From the NCBI RefSeq assembly GCF_000003815.2, contig NC_049984.1, positions 26,891,863-26,955,862 of the forward strand: a DNA stretch of 64,000 nt, given 5' to 3'. The notes beneath the pieces are model-generated. The model had not been told where the DNA came from and made no database searches. It saw only the letters and a list, made by a program, of their open reading frames with translations. Both the position numbers and the translations under genes were made by a program. This document shows, piece after piece, positions 31,930 through 44,099 of this stretch (position 1 is the first letter of the stretch; each line of letters starts with the position of its first letter). Source of the DNA: Branchiostoma floridae. Lineage: Eukaryota > Chordata > Leptocardii > Amphioxiformes > Branchiostomatidae.

Positions 31930-33630
31930 TTTGAGTGTTCTGTTATGAGCCCTTGGCTGGTCTTAGTAATGTGCGGTCTGTCAAATCCTTAAGTGTTGTT
32001 TTGGGGCCGGGGGTCCCGGATAATTAGAAGCCATTGAATATTGTGTATTGCATTGTGGTGTGACTCTTGCATTGGGTGCGTTTTGTATACTCTCTTGTTT
32101 GAGACTATGTTGATGTTACCACCGTACGAGTATTAGAATAAAGGAATGTGACTGGTAATTGCACCATCTGGCCTTGATTGATTTGGATGTGAGAGAAATG
32201 TATGATCGCTAAATCCTGACCACTAGTTAGACTTGGTTCTTGACATGAGCGTAGTTAGAGTTCTGCTCTAGTTCAGGGGCTGAGTCTTATAGTAGAGCGT
32301 AGTTCCCAGTAAGCCAAGTCAAGCCCCACTCTAAATGCCACACGTGGACTTATTAAATGCAAATAAGATCAATTCTAAATTAAGGTATGAACGGCTCTAT
32401 TGACTAGAATAACTTCTAGTCGAATTCTGACAATACTTATATCATTTTCCAGGACCGACACACGGCTGATTCTGATTGCTACAAGCAGTGTCCTGGTGTT
32501 GAGAGGTGGAGTACACCTTTAGACGCTTCGTCTCCCCAAACAGGCTATTCGGGCTCTACCTAGCGACTAGTTTTACTTGCACGGCGTGTCAGAAAGACTG
32601 GGTAGGTGCGGACGTGGAGCATCATTTCTTGGACCTAGACCTCCCAGACAGCGGCCTGAGATAGCACTTCAGCAATTGATTGATGACCTTTTCTCCCCAT
32701 TAGCTGTAACATCTTATTTCATGAATGGTAAGTTAACTTGATTACGATTCTTCTATTGGATTGGTCGAACGGACAACTCTATCAATCTTTACAACACATG
32801 TGCATCTTGGCCACTAGATTGATCTTTCTTAGAAACTGGAAACATCTTGTATTTTGCTGAGAAAATGCCTCAGAGATAGGAAGATCACTAAGGAATAAAT
32901 AAAGACAGACGAAATTACTTTCAAACCTGATGAAGCTATTCATGCAGTGTACCTGTAATCACTTTCAAATAAGACAACAACAGACTATTTGTGTCATGAA
33001 ATAAAAGACAAGATTAAGGCATTTACAGTAGCAGGTTCTGTAATAGATGAAAGGTAGAAACTTGAGGCTGGAACATCGTCAGAGGGCATAATACAATAGC
33101 ACCAGACAGAATATATAGCTTGTCCTCCTGACACAGTACATGTCATCTGAGGACTCAGGCTCTAGGTCTGATGATGGGGAAGAAAATACTTTTAAGCCGG
33201 CATTTTGCACTGTGATTAGAGGCCAAACAACATCACAGTACCTTCAGACATTAAGATGAAAATCATAGATTTGTCCAATGCATTAATGCGTATCTCATGC
33301 CTTTCATAAAGCTCTTATGTTAGTGTTTCTGGATGTTGGACTTCGAGCTATTTCTCCCTTTTCTTCCGAACTGTCTCCATATTTTGTGATCAACGTGAAA
33401 GACTCCCTGGCTTGACTTATGCATGCAGAAATGTTCAGCGAGCAGGGCATGTCTGTATCCTTGAGTTACATACGTATGTGGCTGATGCTGCGCTACAGAA
33501 TATGATATATCAATTTTGTACATAACAGCACAAAGCTATATCACTTTGTCGGCAAAGCTGAGCTGAAATACTCCCTCACAAGGAGGAGGTGGCACTGGAA
33601 CGCTGCGGAGGGCATGATGTAACTAATCAT
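31930..33630. other. Mostly non-coding; isolated acidic ORF near 33138
   Basis: No gene is supported over most of this stretch. At 33138-33257 a 39-codon frame encodes MSSEDSGSRSDDGEENTFKP, an acidic, disordered-type peptide of the sort seen near the N-terminus of TE ORFs. Nothing links it to neighbours. Confidence 0.3.
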
Positions 33631-33639
33631 CCTCTTCAC

Positions 33640-33925
33640 CATCACACACTATCCTGTCATCAGGGTCATCATTGAGGTGTGCGCTACAAGGCAACAGACG
33701 TCCATGCAGGGTCTTGACTTCATTTCTACTGAGGCAACAGAGGCCTTTGATGCCTTGTGTGACATTGTAGATGTCCTTGTTTACCAGTACCCTGGGCATA
33801 TACTACCAAGCAGAGCCTAAAAGCAGGAAAACGATATCTGAAAACCGACTACAAGACCCATGTCAAGGTTGAAGACAGATACCGTGACCATTGCATAGTA
33901 TTCATCAGCAGCTCGTCGGTATTTT
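33640..33925 (+). pseudogene. Fragment of a multi-copy invertebrate ORF family
   Basis: One frame encodes GLDFISTEATEAFDALCDIV and DVLVYQYPGH. After a frameshift another encodes LKAGKRYLKTDYKTHVKVED and DHC. I recall K-x-YLK-(S/T)-DYK-x-H followed by DHC from large TE-associated proteins of marine invertebrates, where a His/Cys-rich segment follows. That segment is missing here. Confidence 0.45.
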
Positions 33926-34375
33926 TTGTTTGTTTTCAACTAAATGGGCATATTCCTTTAATTGACACTCTTTGGACAACAGTTTGCGTTTTAATCTGAC
34001 TCATGAATGACAAATTTTATTATGCAATTATTTCATTAAACCTATGTTTCAATCTTTCCCAGGTAAGACAATAGTATTTTTAACCTCATCCTTAGCCTAA
34101 AGGCATCCGTACGTGAAATGAATGAAATGTTTGACATTTGTCCTACAACACACCATGGGCAGGTTGAGGACAAGGCTGCTTCCATGTCTCTTTTATGTTC
34201 TGCAAATTTTGACGTAATTGCATATTCCAAATGTCACATTAATAGTATATTACGAAGCACACGAATCTCCAGAAGTATATATACAAGGCATAGAGAGGGA
34301 TGCAAGACAAAATAACACTGTAGCTGATTGCGTTTTGTTTTATAATGATGTAGATATCCGCCGTCTTGGTATAAA

Positions 34376-35045
34376 TTATGGAGGATAACGCCCAAGAGCG
34401 GGAGCGCAAGGATCCCCAGAAAATTTGACACGTTGGGGAGGGCGTTTCAGGACACAGTTCCAGCGAACATTATCATGAGCAAGTTTTAAAGCCAGAGCCG
34501 GGGGCCGGATGAGACGGTGCGAGCCAACACTGTCCAGCTCCAGAAACTGATGCGCAGGGCCCGTAGGCAGGACGCCCGGATTTGACAGACCTGGACAAAA
34601 CACTTCGCGACCAGTTCGATGAGGGACAGACACCTTCTCAGATTCTGATCATAATGAGGAGGTCGTAGTTATACCTAAAATTGAACCTCACAAGCTGCAC
34701 CCTGAACTGGCTAAGTTAGAGCCACAAATCTGCCAAAGGTATAAATGTAAGCTGACATATGAACAGCTTCCTAAGGCACTTCTAGTGTTTGTATCTGAAT
34801 ACAAACGCAAAACTATTGTCAGATATATGCCACCCGCGTTAGATGCATTCATTAACTTCATGGCCATGTGGTCTAGAGGGAGTGAACCCTTACTAGAACA
34901 CCTGAAGGAGCAATGCATTGGTTTGTCTTATCTACCGTGAGTTAGCCGACACTGGGAAACCTGATTTCCCCTTCGAAAACTGGAAGTACAAAGTAAAGAA
35001 CAAAAACACATTCGGGAAAAAATGGCAGGCAAATTTCTAGAGGCC
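34376..35045 (+). pseudogene. Frameshifted ORF remnant
   Basis: Segments in different frames read as one protein: SGSARIPRKFDTLGRAFQDT, ETVRANTVQLQKLMRRARRQ, then FDEGQTPSQILIIMRRS and finally GKPDFPFENWKYKVKNKNTF. At least three stops or frameshifts separate them. The basic helical segment and later aromatic stretch suggest a TE-encoded protein. No family is recognised. Confidence 0.35.
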
Positions 35046-35282
35046 AGCTAGAGGCATTTGCAGATGCTCACTATCATTGGTGACTATCTCATCAAAGTGA
35101 ACTGGTATGCTAAACAGTGATGTTTTATTTTTTCCAGTTGGTTGCTAATGTTCAATTAGTCATTCTAAAATGTCATATGAAACAAAAATTTGAGGACCCT
35201 TGGCCTTTACGTCAGCTACTGACAGCTAATTGAAGCTGTTTATTTCCCAAAAATTATAACTTGAACATCCAACACACCCATC

Positions 35283-37000
35283 TAACTAAGCTGAACCAGC
35301 CCCCACTGAGCAAGAGACACAGTCCCCGAAGTCTGGGTTTCCAAGAGGCTGGACAGCTGTAACAATAGACCTGACTAACAACCCCGGAGTAAGTTGGATG
35401 TTCTGCCACAATAACTTAACATCGATGTCATCAATGATGTGTCACGATTTGATCTACCAACAATGGTAACGTTTGATTGTAGCTAAATATTGTGAACCTC
35501 CTTTTATGTTCAGATGTTGCAAGCTGTGCTGACTTCATTTCAGAAAAATACTGACTTTCTCGACCAGAGTATGACACTTCTCTATCGGAGGTGTCCATCT
35601 GTTGATATGGTCTGCACCAGTATATTGCGTTGATCGATGTTCGCCTCATCTCACGAGCTTCTGTACAGGAAATAAAAAAATAAAGAACCAAAATTAGTTG
35701 TGTAACAATTTTTCTTTTGAACGTTGACGCGATAGATATGTCTTTAGCCAACAGAGAAGTGGAGAGTTGATACACATGGATAAACACTTAAAAATCCTAA
35801 ACACGTCTTCATGGTTTCGAAAGACATTAAAACAATGTTAAACAAACATAAGATGTGTGATTTGTTAAACGAGTTCGGGAAGATTGCAAAGTAGAATGAT
35901 CCAGTCCGCCAACACGTAAACAAGATAATCCATCACAGATGTCAGCCGCGGTCGGCCTCACACTGTCAAAATTCTGGAGACATTTTGTCACAAATTGCAG
36001 ACGAAAAACGGGTGAATATCATCGCGATAGTACAAGACTATCATCGAGATAGTATCAGAAACTAAAAGTTCGGGACAAAACTTGAGGGTATGGACAAACT
36101 GACGAGTTGGTTGCGAGCCACATTCCAAACGCTGCCTCACACAACATGGCGTGGATAAAGGATACGACAGAATCAATCAATGTTCTTGACCAAGAATTCG
36201 TCAACATAGAGACACAGGCAACCAACATCTTAAAAAGTATTCTTCCTACATAATAACAAAAACAAGAGGACTCTTTCCATGGGCAAATGACCTCTTACTT
36301 TAAGTCTTAGCAGTGGCAGCGAAGCACCCACCTCTCGCCACCGCCCTTCTCCAACTGAAGCTGCGAGACTGTTTGACGGGATTTACTGTACATATCCATC
36401 CGCCGTCAAACTGGCCAGCTGTACAGCATCAAAATAATCCATCGTGAATAACTAATCTTTTTTTTTTCAATTGTTAGCCACATTTTTTACCAAAGCAGGA
36501 AATATTACCAGTGATCTAACATCGCGCTCAAATTCGGCGAATGCTTCCCTCCTTGCGTGGAACTATTTTCTGGCGGCACTTGTGTACATCCTGTCTATGG
36601 AGGGTGTTCGGTAGCGTGGGGTAGCGAGGCTCACAAAGGGTTTGTCAAAACGGAGTGGTTGTGGATAATACAGAAAATGCAGACTGGTTTTGTTTCGTGT
36701 CTTCCACAGTTACCAGAAACAAAGTGATCATAACAAGCTAATAATGAAGACCTTTATTGCACATTTTGCCCCACTTAGCAAGTACAGGTCACATGATAAG
36801 AATCAAATATGTGACAATGGTCACAATGGTAACAATCATTAACATTTATATGTGCATTTATATGTCTAATCTACAGTGTGATTCTTTTTTCCAACTGTGG
36901 CCATCCAATAAAAATTCACCTACTACAATCTAAAATCTTTGAAAAGGCAAAATTGGTTCATTTACAGTAGCTTTAAAATTATCGACCAAAACTGACATAT
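35283..37000. repeat. Dispersed repeat, copy with a large internal insertion
   Basis: CTGAACCAGCCCCCACTGAGC and CAGTCCCCGAAGTCTGGGT (35293-35341) match 41512-41559. The next shared blocks, AGAAAATGCAGACTGGTTTT (36671) and TTTGAAAAGGCAAAATTGG (36939), match 41568 and 41690. Copy 2 is about 250 bp long but this copy spans about 1.7 kb, so something of roughly 1.3 kb (about 35430-36650) was inserted here or lost there. No gene is supported inside. Confidence 0.5.
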
Positions 37001-37095
37001 TTTTTGACAAGGGCAGTTGAAACTGAACTTAAACATGTGAATTGTCCAAACTTCCATCTTTCCAGTCCGAGTTTCATCTCAACAAAGGCATCATA

Positions 37096-37150
37096 GGAAT
37101 GAATGCATGCATGAATGAGTGAATGCTTGAATGAATGGATGGTGAATGGT
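37096..37150. repeat. (GAAT)n microsatellite
   Basis: Imperfect tetranucleotide run of GAAT/GCAT/GGAT directly before the TNP2-like ORF. Confidence 0.7.
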
Positions 37151-37698
37151 TGATTCCTAGAGATGCAGTTATGAATAACCTGACTGACTCTAAAGTTTAT
37201 GGAAAGATTATTGAAATCTCACGTACGTACTGCTATTCAAATTTCGTTTCTCATTGTGCACCTGCCTTTTGGTTATCAGGAATAGAGGTGACAGTATCAT
37301 CGAACGACGCAACTGTTGTACGTGGGCTGATGATGTCGATGATGGACCTACCAGCCAAGGCCAAGGCACTGGTGATGAAGCAGTTCAATGGCAAACATGG
37401 ATGCAACGAATATAAAGATTCTGACAAGACCCTCACCAGTCTTTATCGCATATGGCCCTACACCGCTGACATGACGATGAGAGGTCATCTAACCATCTTC
37501 GAGGATATAACCACTTATTTCCTCTTAGCTCTTGGATATTTTTCTGTCCAAACAGCTCGTGTATACAAGACCTTGCATTTGGAGAACAGTGCATTCCTTA
37601 TGTCACGTATGCATATTTCACTATATGTTTACAGTGATATAGTCTTTACATATGTTCTCTTTTCAGGAGCTCCAGGATATGCTCCAAACATTCCGTAA
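37135..37698 (+). pseudogene. TNP2/Transposase_21-like fragment
   Basis: The 187-codon frame encodes GLMMSMMDLPAKAKALVMKQ, FNGKHGCNEY and RIWPYTADMTMRGH. CACTA/EnSpm-type TNP2 relatives have the same order: DLPA-(K/R)-A, then (F/Y)NG-x-x-GC-x-x-C, then a P-(Y/F) segment and R-(T/G)H. The second Cys of GC-x-x-C is missing (GCNEY), so the metal-binding motif is damaged. The frame extends past a likely donor near 37600. Upstream sequence to 37000 is non-coding. Confidence 0.5.
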
Positions 37699-38164
37699 AC
37701 GAACAGCAAGTAGTGAAGTGATTAGTGAGCCTGATAAACATGAACATGATGTACAAATTGAACCATTTAACAATTTAAGTAACCAGTGGTTCAAATGGAT
37801 CATAGTAATGTTTCAATAGCTACTGTTTCAACTGGGCATGTAGAGAGAATACAGTGGACACAACTACTGAATCACGAGTAAACAAGATAAAAAAGCACTT
37901 GAAAACCCTTACAGGAAATATTATCAAACGCCGCACATCCTGCCCGGCTATGCACAGTTTCTCAGTCGCACACTCAGCTCTCCTGCCTCCACCCCACCGT
38001 GTACCTCTCTTCCGTGAAACTCCTTCACCAGTTCCAGGGGTTCTATGACTTCCACCTCAAAAACTTCAGCAAACGCTGAAAGGCGACAACAAGAAGGTAG
38101 CTATAACGCTGTATTATGATTTTACATTGATATTTAATGTTGATAAAAGATGCATGTTTTATCA

Positions 38165-38985
38165 ATGATGTTCAAGACTGTGCGAGACATGCTGCCACGT
38201 CCACCCAAGGTCGAGCACTTTGAGATGGACTTTGAGGACGACATGTGGGGAGCAGTCCGGTCCGTGTTTCCAGCCTGCACACGGAATGGCTGTGGGTTCC
38301 ACCTGACACAGGCCGTCTACAAGAATATTCAAAGGCTGGTATGTGCACAATTTATCACTGTGCACCTATGAATTATTTTAATAAATTCATATGTAAATAC
38401 TATATATCATTTAAATATAGTGCAAATATTTTGATTGCCATGTCTAAGTATCTTTTCATATTGTATTTCAGGACTCCAGCCAGTCTATTATGAGAAAGGT
38501 GGAGCCAATGAGTTTATGAGGAAGCTCATGGTGCTCCACTTCCTCCCTGCACAGCGCATCAGGGGCGCCTTTGAGGAGATGAGGAACGAGGTGAACCACC
38601 CGACCCTACTCGAGCTCATGGAGTACATGGAACGGGGGTGGCTGGGGAACAGCGTCTGGTCCATAGAGGAGTGGTCGGTAAGAACCAACAACGATCTGGA
38701 GGGTTATCATACGAGGCTAAACAAGAAGGCGCAGCTCTCCCTGGCCTTATACCTGTTGGTCGACCTTCTTCACAAGGAGGCGCAGTACGTGCGCCTCCAC
38801 GTGCACGTAAAGATGGTCAGTACCAACAGGCTGACGCGCTACCAGTGAAAGCACTACCGAGTGCTGCAGCGCTAGATCTTGAAGATGTTCGACAGGTTTC
38901 ACGGGGGAGAGATGGACACCGCCTCGTTCCTGCGGACGGTAGAGATAAGCTTCTTGATTTGTGTGTTCTGGATTCCCGTATTTTG
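38165..38985 (+). pseudogene. MULE transposase, two exons
   Basis: Exon 1 (to about 38339, donor GTATGT) encodes HFEMDFEDDMWGAVRSVFPA and GCGFHLTQAVYKNIQRL. This is the MULE segment (x-DFE-x-A-x-x-AV-x-x-VFP then GC-x-FH-x-x-QA), with a catalytic Asp/Glu in DFE and the C/H motif. Exon 2 starts at 38472 after TTTCAG and encodes NEFMRKLMVLHFLPAQRIRG, WSVRTNNDLEGYHTRLNKKA and, past a TGA at 38846 and a TAG at 38873, KMFDRFHGGEMDTASFLRTV. RTNN-x-x-EG-(W/Y)H is diagnostic of MULE C-termini. Two nonsense codons make it dead. The N-terminal FLYWCH-type region is not seen. Confidence 0.75.
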
Positions 38986-38999
38986 TAATGTACACATTT

Positions 39000-39600
39000 T
39001 TTCGATGTGAATAAATGGTTTTTCAAGATTTTTGTAACGATTGCAACTTGTGATGGTTAAATGTCATCAGTGTTAAAAAGTGTTCAAATCAAAAAAGGAA
39101 CCTAGCAAGACACACAGCAACACATACCCCATCTGCAGGAAAATATTAAAAGGATGGCCATTCCCTCAACAAGCATATGAATAATAGTTATCGTCCAACA
39201 GAACGTAATTGTCAATTATTTAGAAAGGATATCACTCTCAACATAGGAGACATTGTTTTAACCACATATATACTTTTGAAGTGACTTTAGTTGGCTTGAA
39301 ATACTTTTAAAATGTATTTTTTTCCTTGTGTTTCTGTATGTAGCATTTTTGCGTAAATGTTATGTTTGTTATATTCTAGTTCATCTAATACTGTTACGTT
39401 TTTACCAAGCAAAGCAACAGTTAGAAATGGTGACTGACGGAAAGTCAATTACAATTGAGGTGCCTGATTCAAGTGGATGTCACCAGAATGAGGAAGAACT
39501 GCTGCAATACGGCTATTAACATGATTTTTGGGCAAGCTTTCCAACTGAACTTTTCAGGATTAGGACAGTATATCTGAAAAGCATTTCTTTCCATAGTAAA
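39000..39600. other. No feature seen
   Basis: AT-rich sequence with one short frame (39328-39519) of no recognisable content. Confidence 0.4.
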
Positions 39601-39605
39601 ATCAG

Positions 39606-40006
39606 TCACCGGGAGACACGGTGATGCCCTCAGAGGAAAATGACACCGTCACCGGGGACACGGTGGGTGATGCCCTCAGAGGAAAAGGACACCGTAACCG
39701 GGGACACGGTGGGTGATGCCCTCAGAGGAAAAGGACACCGTCACAGGGGACACGGTGGGTGATGCCCTCAGAGGAAAAGGACACCGTCACCGGGGACACG
39801 GTGGGTGATGCCCTCAGAGGAAAAGGACACCGTCACAGGGGACACGGTGGGTGATGCCCTCAGAGGAAAAGGACACCGTTACCGGGGACACTGTGGGTGA
39901 TGCCCTCAGAGGAAAATGACACCGTCACCGGGGACACGGTGATGCCCTTAGAGGAAAATGACACCGTCACCGGGGACACTGTGGGTGATGCCCTCAGAGG
40001 AAAATG
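39606..40006. repeat. 46-bp minisatellite with hairpin units
   Basis: About nine copies of GGACACCGTCACCGGGGACA, CGGTGGGTGATGCCCTCAGA and GGAAAA. Some units lack GGGT (42 bp). Each unit contains CACCGT-x10-ACGGTG, able to form a stem. No frame is maintained, so it is not coding. Confidence 0.9.
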
Positions 40007-40059
40007 ACACCTCTGCATTCCAGCAGTTTAACACTCCTTCCAACCCCAGTAGCCCCCCA

Positions 40060-40197
40060 CCCCCAGCACATCACAGCCTGCCCCTCCATTCGCACTGGGA
40101 CTCCATGCCCCAGAACCATTCTGACTGGGACCCCTGGGCCTGAACCCATTTCCACAGGGACCCCTTGCCCTACCACCATACCCACAGGGACCCCTGC
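40060..40197 (+). repeat. Short-period TGTP-coding repeat
   Basis: A 27-33 bp degenerate repeat encoding TGTPCP/TGTPGP-type peptides lies next to the 46-bp array. It is probably a separate minisatellite; a protein is unlikely. Confidence 0.55.
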
Positions 40198-40969
40198 ACT
40201 TATTCATTATCGTATACTGGTAAATATAACTGTTTTACAGCTTAGAAGATCAGAGGTAGAGAAGAATACCAAATGCCTATTTCATCAAAGAAAAGCAGAA
40301 TCTGCAGACAACATTTTCAAGGCTCTACAATGACTTGGGTATGCAGTTATACCACGCGAAGTCCGCCAGTTGAGGAAAGAGATACCAGAGGTCACTGCAG
40401 TTACAGCTTATTTTCGCAACAAAGCTCCATTGACTCCTATTCGTGCATATGACATTCTTGGTTGATCTGTCTTCCCGCCAGATCATAGTAGTAAGAGCAC
40501 AGTGATTCTTCCGTGTTTGAGTAAATAAATGATTAGAATTCCATACTTGTAGCATTATGAATCATGCAAATTAGTAGCACATTTACCTAATTTTCAGTAA
40601 AATACCCTCGTTTTTCTAATTTGCTATGGTAAGACTTGTGCAAGAGTGTTCAACCAAGTGTGTTCAACCAAGTGTTTAGGTACGCTTTCTCAAACCTTGA
40701 TTACCGTTATTTAACGGTACACCCACTGCAGACCAAATCTGCATCAGGTGTGGCGAGGCAGCTTTTCAGGATGAGCACAGGATTTGGGGGTATTAAGTTC
40801 CTTTGTATTTGTTCACCCTTGTGGGGTATTCAATTGCTGTTCGGTTTCGCCAGGAAGCCTTAAAAATATTCAGAGAACCTTTTTTTTCCAATCGGCAGAT
40901 AAAATAGGAACTTTCCCTGTATCTTTTGGAGGGTCGGCCTAACCCCCCCAAATTCCTTTAATATAAACC

Positions 40970-40993
40970 ACCCCGGGGGGGGGGGGGGGGGCG
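40970..40993. repeat. Poly-G tract
   Basis: A run of about 18 G follows CCCC (CACCCCGGGG onward). Potential G-quadruplex, and a likely source of sequencing error. Confidence 0.7.
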
Positions 40994-41182
40994 ACCAGAG
41001 AACTCCCTCTCCCGTGCGTTACTGGAGCAGTCAGTCCGCTTTGCGAATCTGATAGAGAAAGGAGGGTTGGACCATGGAATAAAAGTCTCTGCGGAACTGT
41101 CGGGCCCCAGAGCCTTCACTTAGTGATTCAGAGGTTAATTGGGAAATGTTTATAACAGGAAATAACGGTTTGAATCATTCAG

Positions 41183-41350
41183 GTGGACGAGGCAGAGGAG
41201 GCTGCGAGAGAACAAGAAAGGGCGGACCGGGAACAGTTCAATGCAGAGATGGCCTACCTCGCCCATCTGGAGCGGAGGTTCGATGACCCAGAGGAGGGTC
41301 CAGAGGCCATGCGATTGTACGACGAGTTCGTCAGAAAGATGAACGAGTAG
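41183..41350 (+). pseudogene. Terminal coiled-coil exon
   Basis: After an AATCATTCAG acceptor the frame encodes VDEAEEAAREQERADREQFN, AEMAYLAHLERRF and ends LYDEFVRKMNE with a TAG at 41348-41350. Strongly charged and helical. It looks like an intact last exon, but no upstream exon is found: the preceding 200 bp holds the poly-G tract and non-coding DNA. Function unknown. Confidence 0.45.
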
Positions 41351-41511
41351 GTTTTATGTCTCTTGTTGGAGATGTTACGCAAAAAATAGATACATTGTGG
41401 TAGATGTTACGCAAATTAAGATACATTGTTGTAGATGTTACTAAAAAGTAGATACATTGTTGTAGATGTTACTATAAAAAATACATGAATTGTTGTAGAT
41501 GTTACTTAAGA

Positions 41512-41750
41512 TGAACCAGCCCCTACTGAGCCAGAGGCACAGTCCCAGAAGTCTGGGTACTGATAATGCAGAAAATGCATCTGGTTTTAGTCGTGATTTT
41601 CAGTTGCCTCATACAGCAAATAATATTCGTGATTTTGTTTAACTGTGACGTTTAATCAAAACATCACCTTCTACTGTAAATTGAAATATTTGAAAAGGTA
41701 AAATTGTTTCATTTATCGACAGTAAAGGCAAATTATGTCGACGGTAATCG
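41512..41750. repeat. Dispersed repeat, compact copy
   Basis: Shares three ordered blocks with 35283-37000 (see that entry). About 80 percent identical by eye in the matching blocks. Just upstream, GTTGTAGATGTTAC recurs at 17-40 bp intervals (41360-41510) as a small degenerate tandem repeat. Confidence 0.5.
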
Positions 41751-42069
41751 TGTTGAAAGTTTTTTTTCCAGAACCACAGCGTCGTTCGTTCAATGCAGTC
41801 ATTAGGATCCTGTATATGCTAACTTATATCTCGTGCCCCCTCCTCCGCTCGGAGAAATACATGGTAGGAGGGTGACTGGGTGTGCTCGAGCAAAATTGAA
41901 GGAGGTATTACAACAAAAACCTCCAAGAAGAGAGAGACTTGATCGCCTTGGTACCCTGCCGAAGGAGGAGTTTTGAGTCCACTCCAGTAACAGGGATTTC
42001 GTGCCTTTAAAGGTAGCCATGCAAAAGATCGCTTCTGAATGACGGCAGTCCAAATCTACGAGTGGCAGG

Positions 42070-42340
42070 TGGATGCTACCAACTTATTCATGTCCGATAA
42101 AAAAAATTGACAAATTAGTGACAACTGTAAATGGTGAATTGTATAAAGTTAACCAATGGTTCAAGACGAATAAATTGTCCATCAACGTGAAAAAATGTCA
42201 TTATCTTTGCAGGAAGGAACAAGAAGTATGATAGAGAAAAAGCTAGAATATATATCAATGGTAAATCTATCAATATCAAGTAAGTCACAGCGGTTCTTAG
42301 GTATACTAATAGGCGAGAAACGTATGGAAAAAACCAAATT
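42070..42340 (+). pseudogene. LINE reverse-transcriptase C-terminal remnant
   Basis: One frame reads KLVTTVNGELYKVNQWFKTN followed by KLSINVKKCHYL, the region just after the RT catalytic core of CR1/L2/Jockey-like LINEs (W-x-x-x-N-x-L-x-(I/L)N-x-x-K). Another frame continues with ARIYINGKSINIK, and another with RFLGILIGEKRMEK. An A-run at 42099 explains the first frameshift. Catalytic motifs upstream are absent. Confidence 0.7.
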
Positions 42341-42342
42341 GA

Positions 42343-43400
42343 TTGTATTGCCAAACTATAGGCACTATAAGAAAAGAGCTAACATTGCCCGTTATAGTGA
42401 CAAGAAAGTGGCTTGTTGTAGCCATGGATGGACTACCTTTAGGCATAACAAGAAACATCATAAATAACACAATGTACTGTTCTCCCTGCAAGGCTTCCTT
42501 AGAATCTCCCCAGCTGTTCAAAACCCACAAAGAAGAAAAATATGAAGGTGAAACTATCCCTTAAGTAAGGGAGCTTGACTGAGTGATACTACGTGTGGGA
42601 AAGCTCCATCTGCAAATGAATGCGCTGAAAGCATTTGTGGATATGAACTGGGATGTCTGGTTTGCACCCCTGGCAGAGGAGATGGGCTTGAAGTCAGGGT
42701 TCTCAGCGGGTCGCCAAAAGCTGTGCGGACCACCACAAAAGCATGGAGCTTTTGCAGATAGCTATCAAGGGTACGACAGATGAGCTGCTACGTGAGGGAG
42801 AAGCTAAGGAGTGGAGACCAGCAGTTCATGTCTGCAGATGACATCTTGTTCCGCTGGTGCACCAAGTTACGAAATGACAACTTCATGTAGCAACAAATTA
42901 ATCTATGGTTTGGTCATTTAAAAAAAATTCCATGTTGGGACAAGACGAAACAACACGGAGCACATCCAGGTAGGTGTTGAACTCTTCTCACCCCTTTTCA
43001 GTGGTGGGAACCACGCCAAGTATCAGCTTATCGTTATGTATGACTCCATGGAAAGAGCAATGTACCCTGAAGACCTGAAAGTCTTCATGGACCGAACGGA
43101 ATCGGTCAGAAGTGGAAACATCTCCCTTGGAGAAGGCATGGATGCCAAGATGGAAGAGAAGAACAAAGCGTCAAAGGCCTAACAATGGCTGGCATAAAGG
43201 TGCACCACTTGTAGAAGGCTTGGTTAGGGTATATTCTCAAAATCAACGCCATGAGTGTGAGGTGGTTCATCCGGAGACAGGAGGCTCTGGCACGCCAGAA
43301 TGTGACAGACCAGGGACTGGCCATGCTGCGAAGTGTGTCGTCTGCCCCTGAGCTACCAACAGTGCTGCTCGTCACAGCCAGGCCAGAGACGAAGTAACCA
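42343..43400 (+). pseudogene. Multi-segment ORF family with a Cys2-His segment
   Basis: Successive segments read as one protein: LVVAMDGLPLGITRNIINNT, YCSPCKASLESPQLFKTHKE (a C-x2-C...H motif), RVGKLHLQMNALKAFVDMNW, then in another frame SCADHHKSMELLQIAIKGTT, MSADDILFRWCTKLRNDNFM, then GGNHAKYQLIVMYDSMERAM and LARQNVTDQGLAMLRSVSSA. The order resembles large proteins recurring in invertebrate genomes, likely TE-encoded. Stops and several frameshifts make it non-functional. No enzyme activity can be assigned. A frame on the opposite strand (43106-43588) is a shadow. Confidence 0.45.
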
Positions 43401-43649
43401 GTCACCCCCAGTCTGGCTGGCACCAGGGTGTTGAAGGCGAGGGTTGAGCATTTTTTCCCAATACCGTCAACATCAGCAACCCAAGTACAACAACCGTCCA
43501 CAAGTTCCGTTTGCTTTCTCACTCCCCAATCCACCACACCACCAGGCTCTGCTCTGACTCTATCAGAGACAGCAGATATCACGGGCAACGTTTTGTAAGA
43601 GAAAGAGCGAGAGTAAAACTGCTATACTGAAACGGGCAGCAGAACAATT

Positions 43650-44096
43650 GCTCTCTCTGTGGAATGTCAACTCAAGGCCACCGAAAATACAGGACAAAGA
43701 ACTACTGTGAAACAACAATGAAATCAACATCCAAGGCCTTTGCCAACCTTGTGTTCAGAGACTTTGAACATTTCAAAGCAGAGGTTGACAAAACGTACAT
43801 GTAGATCGTTGACATTCCTGTGGACTGTAAAAATGTAAATATTATATGATGGCTGTTCAGTCAACCCCACTGTACATATTGTATGCACCCTGTAAATATT
43901 GTATATCATATATACTGTAAATATTGTAGATACACTGTACATATTGTATATATACTGTAAAAATTGTATATAAACTGTAAATATTGTGCAGGGCAAAGCC
44001 AACCTGCCACCTCCCTGTGGTGCCCTCTGGGTAATGCTAACGATAGCGTCCAAGTTTTGCTCTCTCTGTGGAATGTCAACTCAAGGCCACCGAATA
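43650..44096. repeat. 38-bp direct repeats flanking a short-period repeat
   Basis: TTGCTCTCTCTGTGGAATGT followed by CAACTCAAGGCCACCGAA occurs at 43650-43687 and 44058-44095. Between them (43855-43990) lies a 17-22 bp degenerate repeat of TACTGTAAATATTGTATA. The arrangement could be a duplication around an insertion, or a LINE 3-prime region. Confidence 0.55.
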
Positions 44097-44099
44097 AAA

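Noticed and set aside
43980-44045. Possible tRNA or SINE A/B box (GGGCAAAGCCAACC...)
   Set aside because: No cloverleaf can be drawn, and the T-loop consensus is absent.
43724-44053. Minus-strand 109-codon ORF rich in Tyr/Ile
   Set aside because: Comes from the ATATTGTA-type short repeat.
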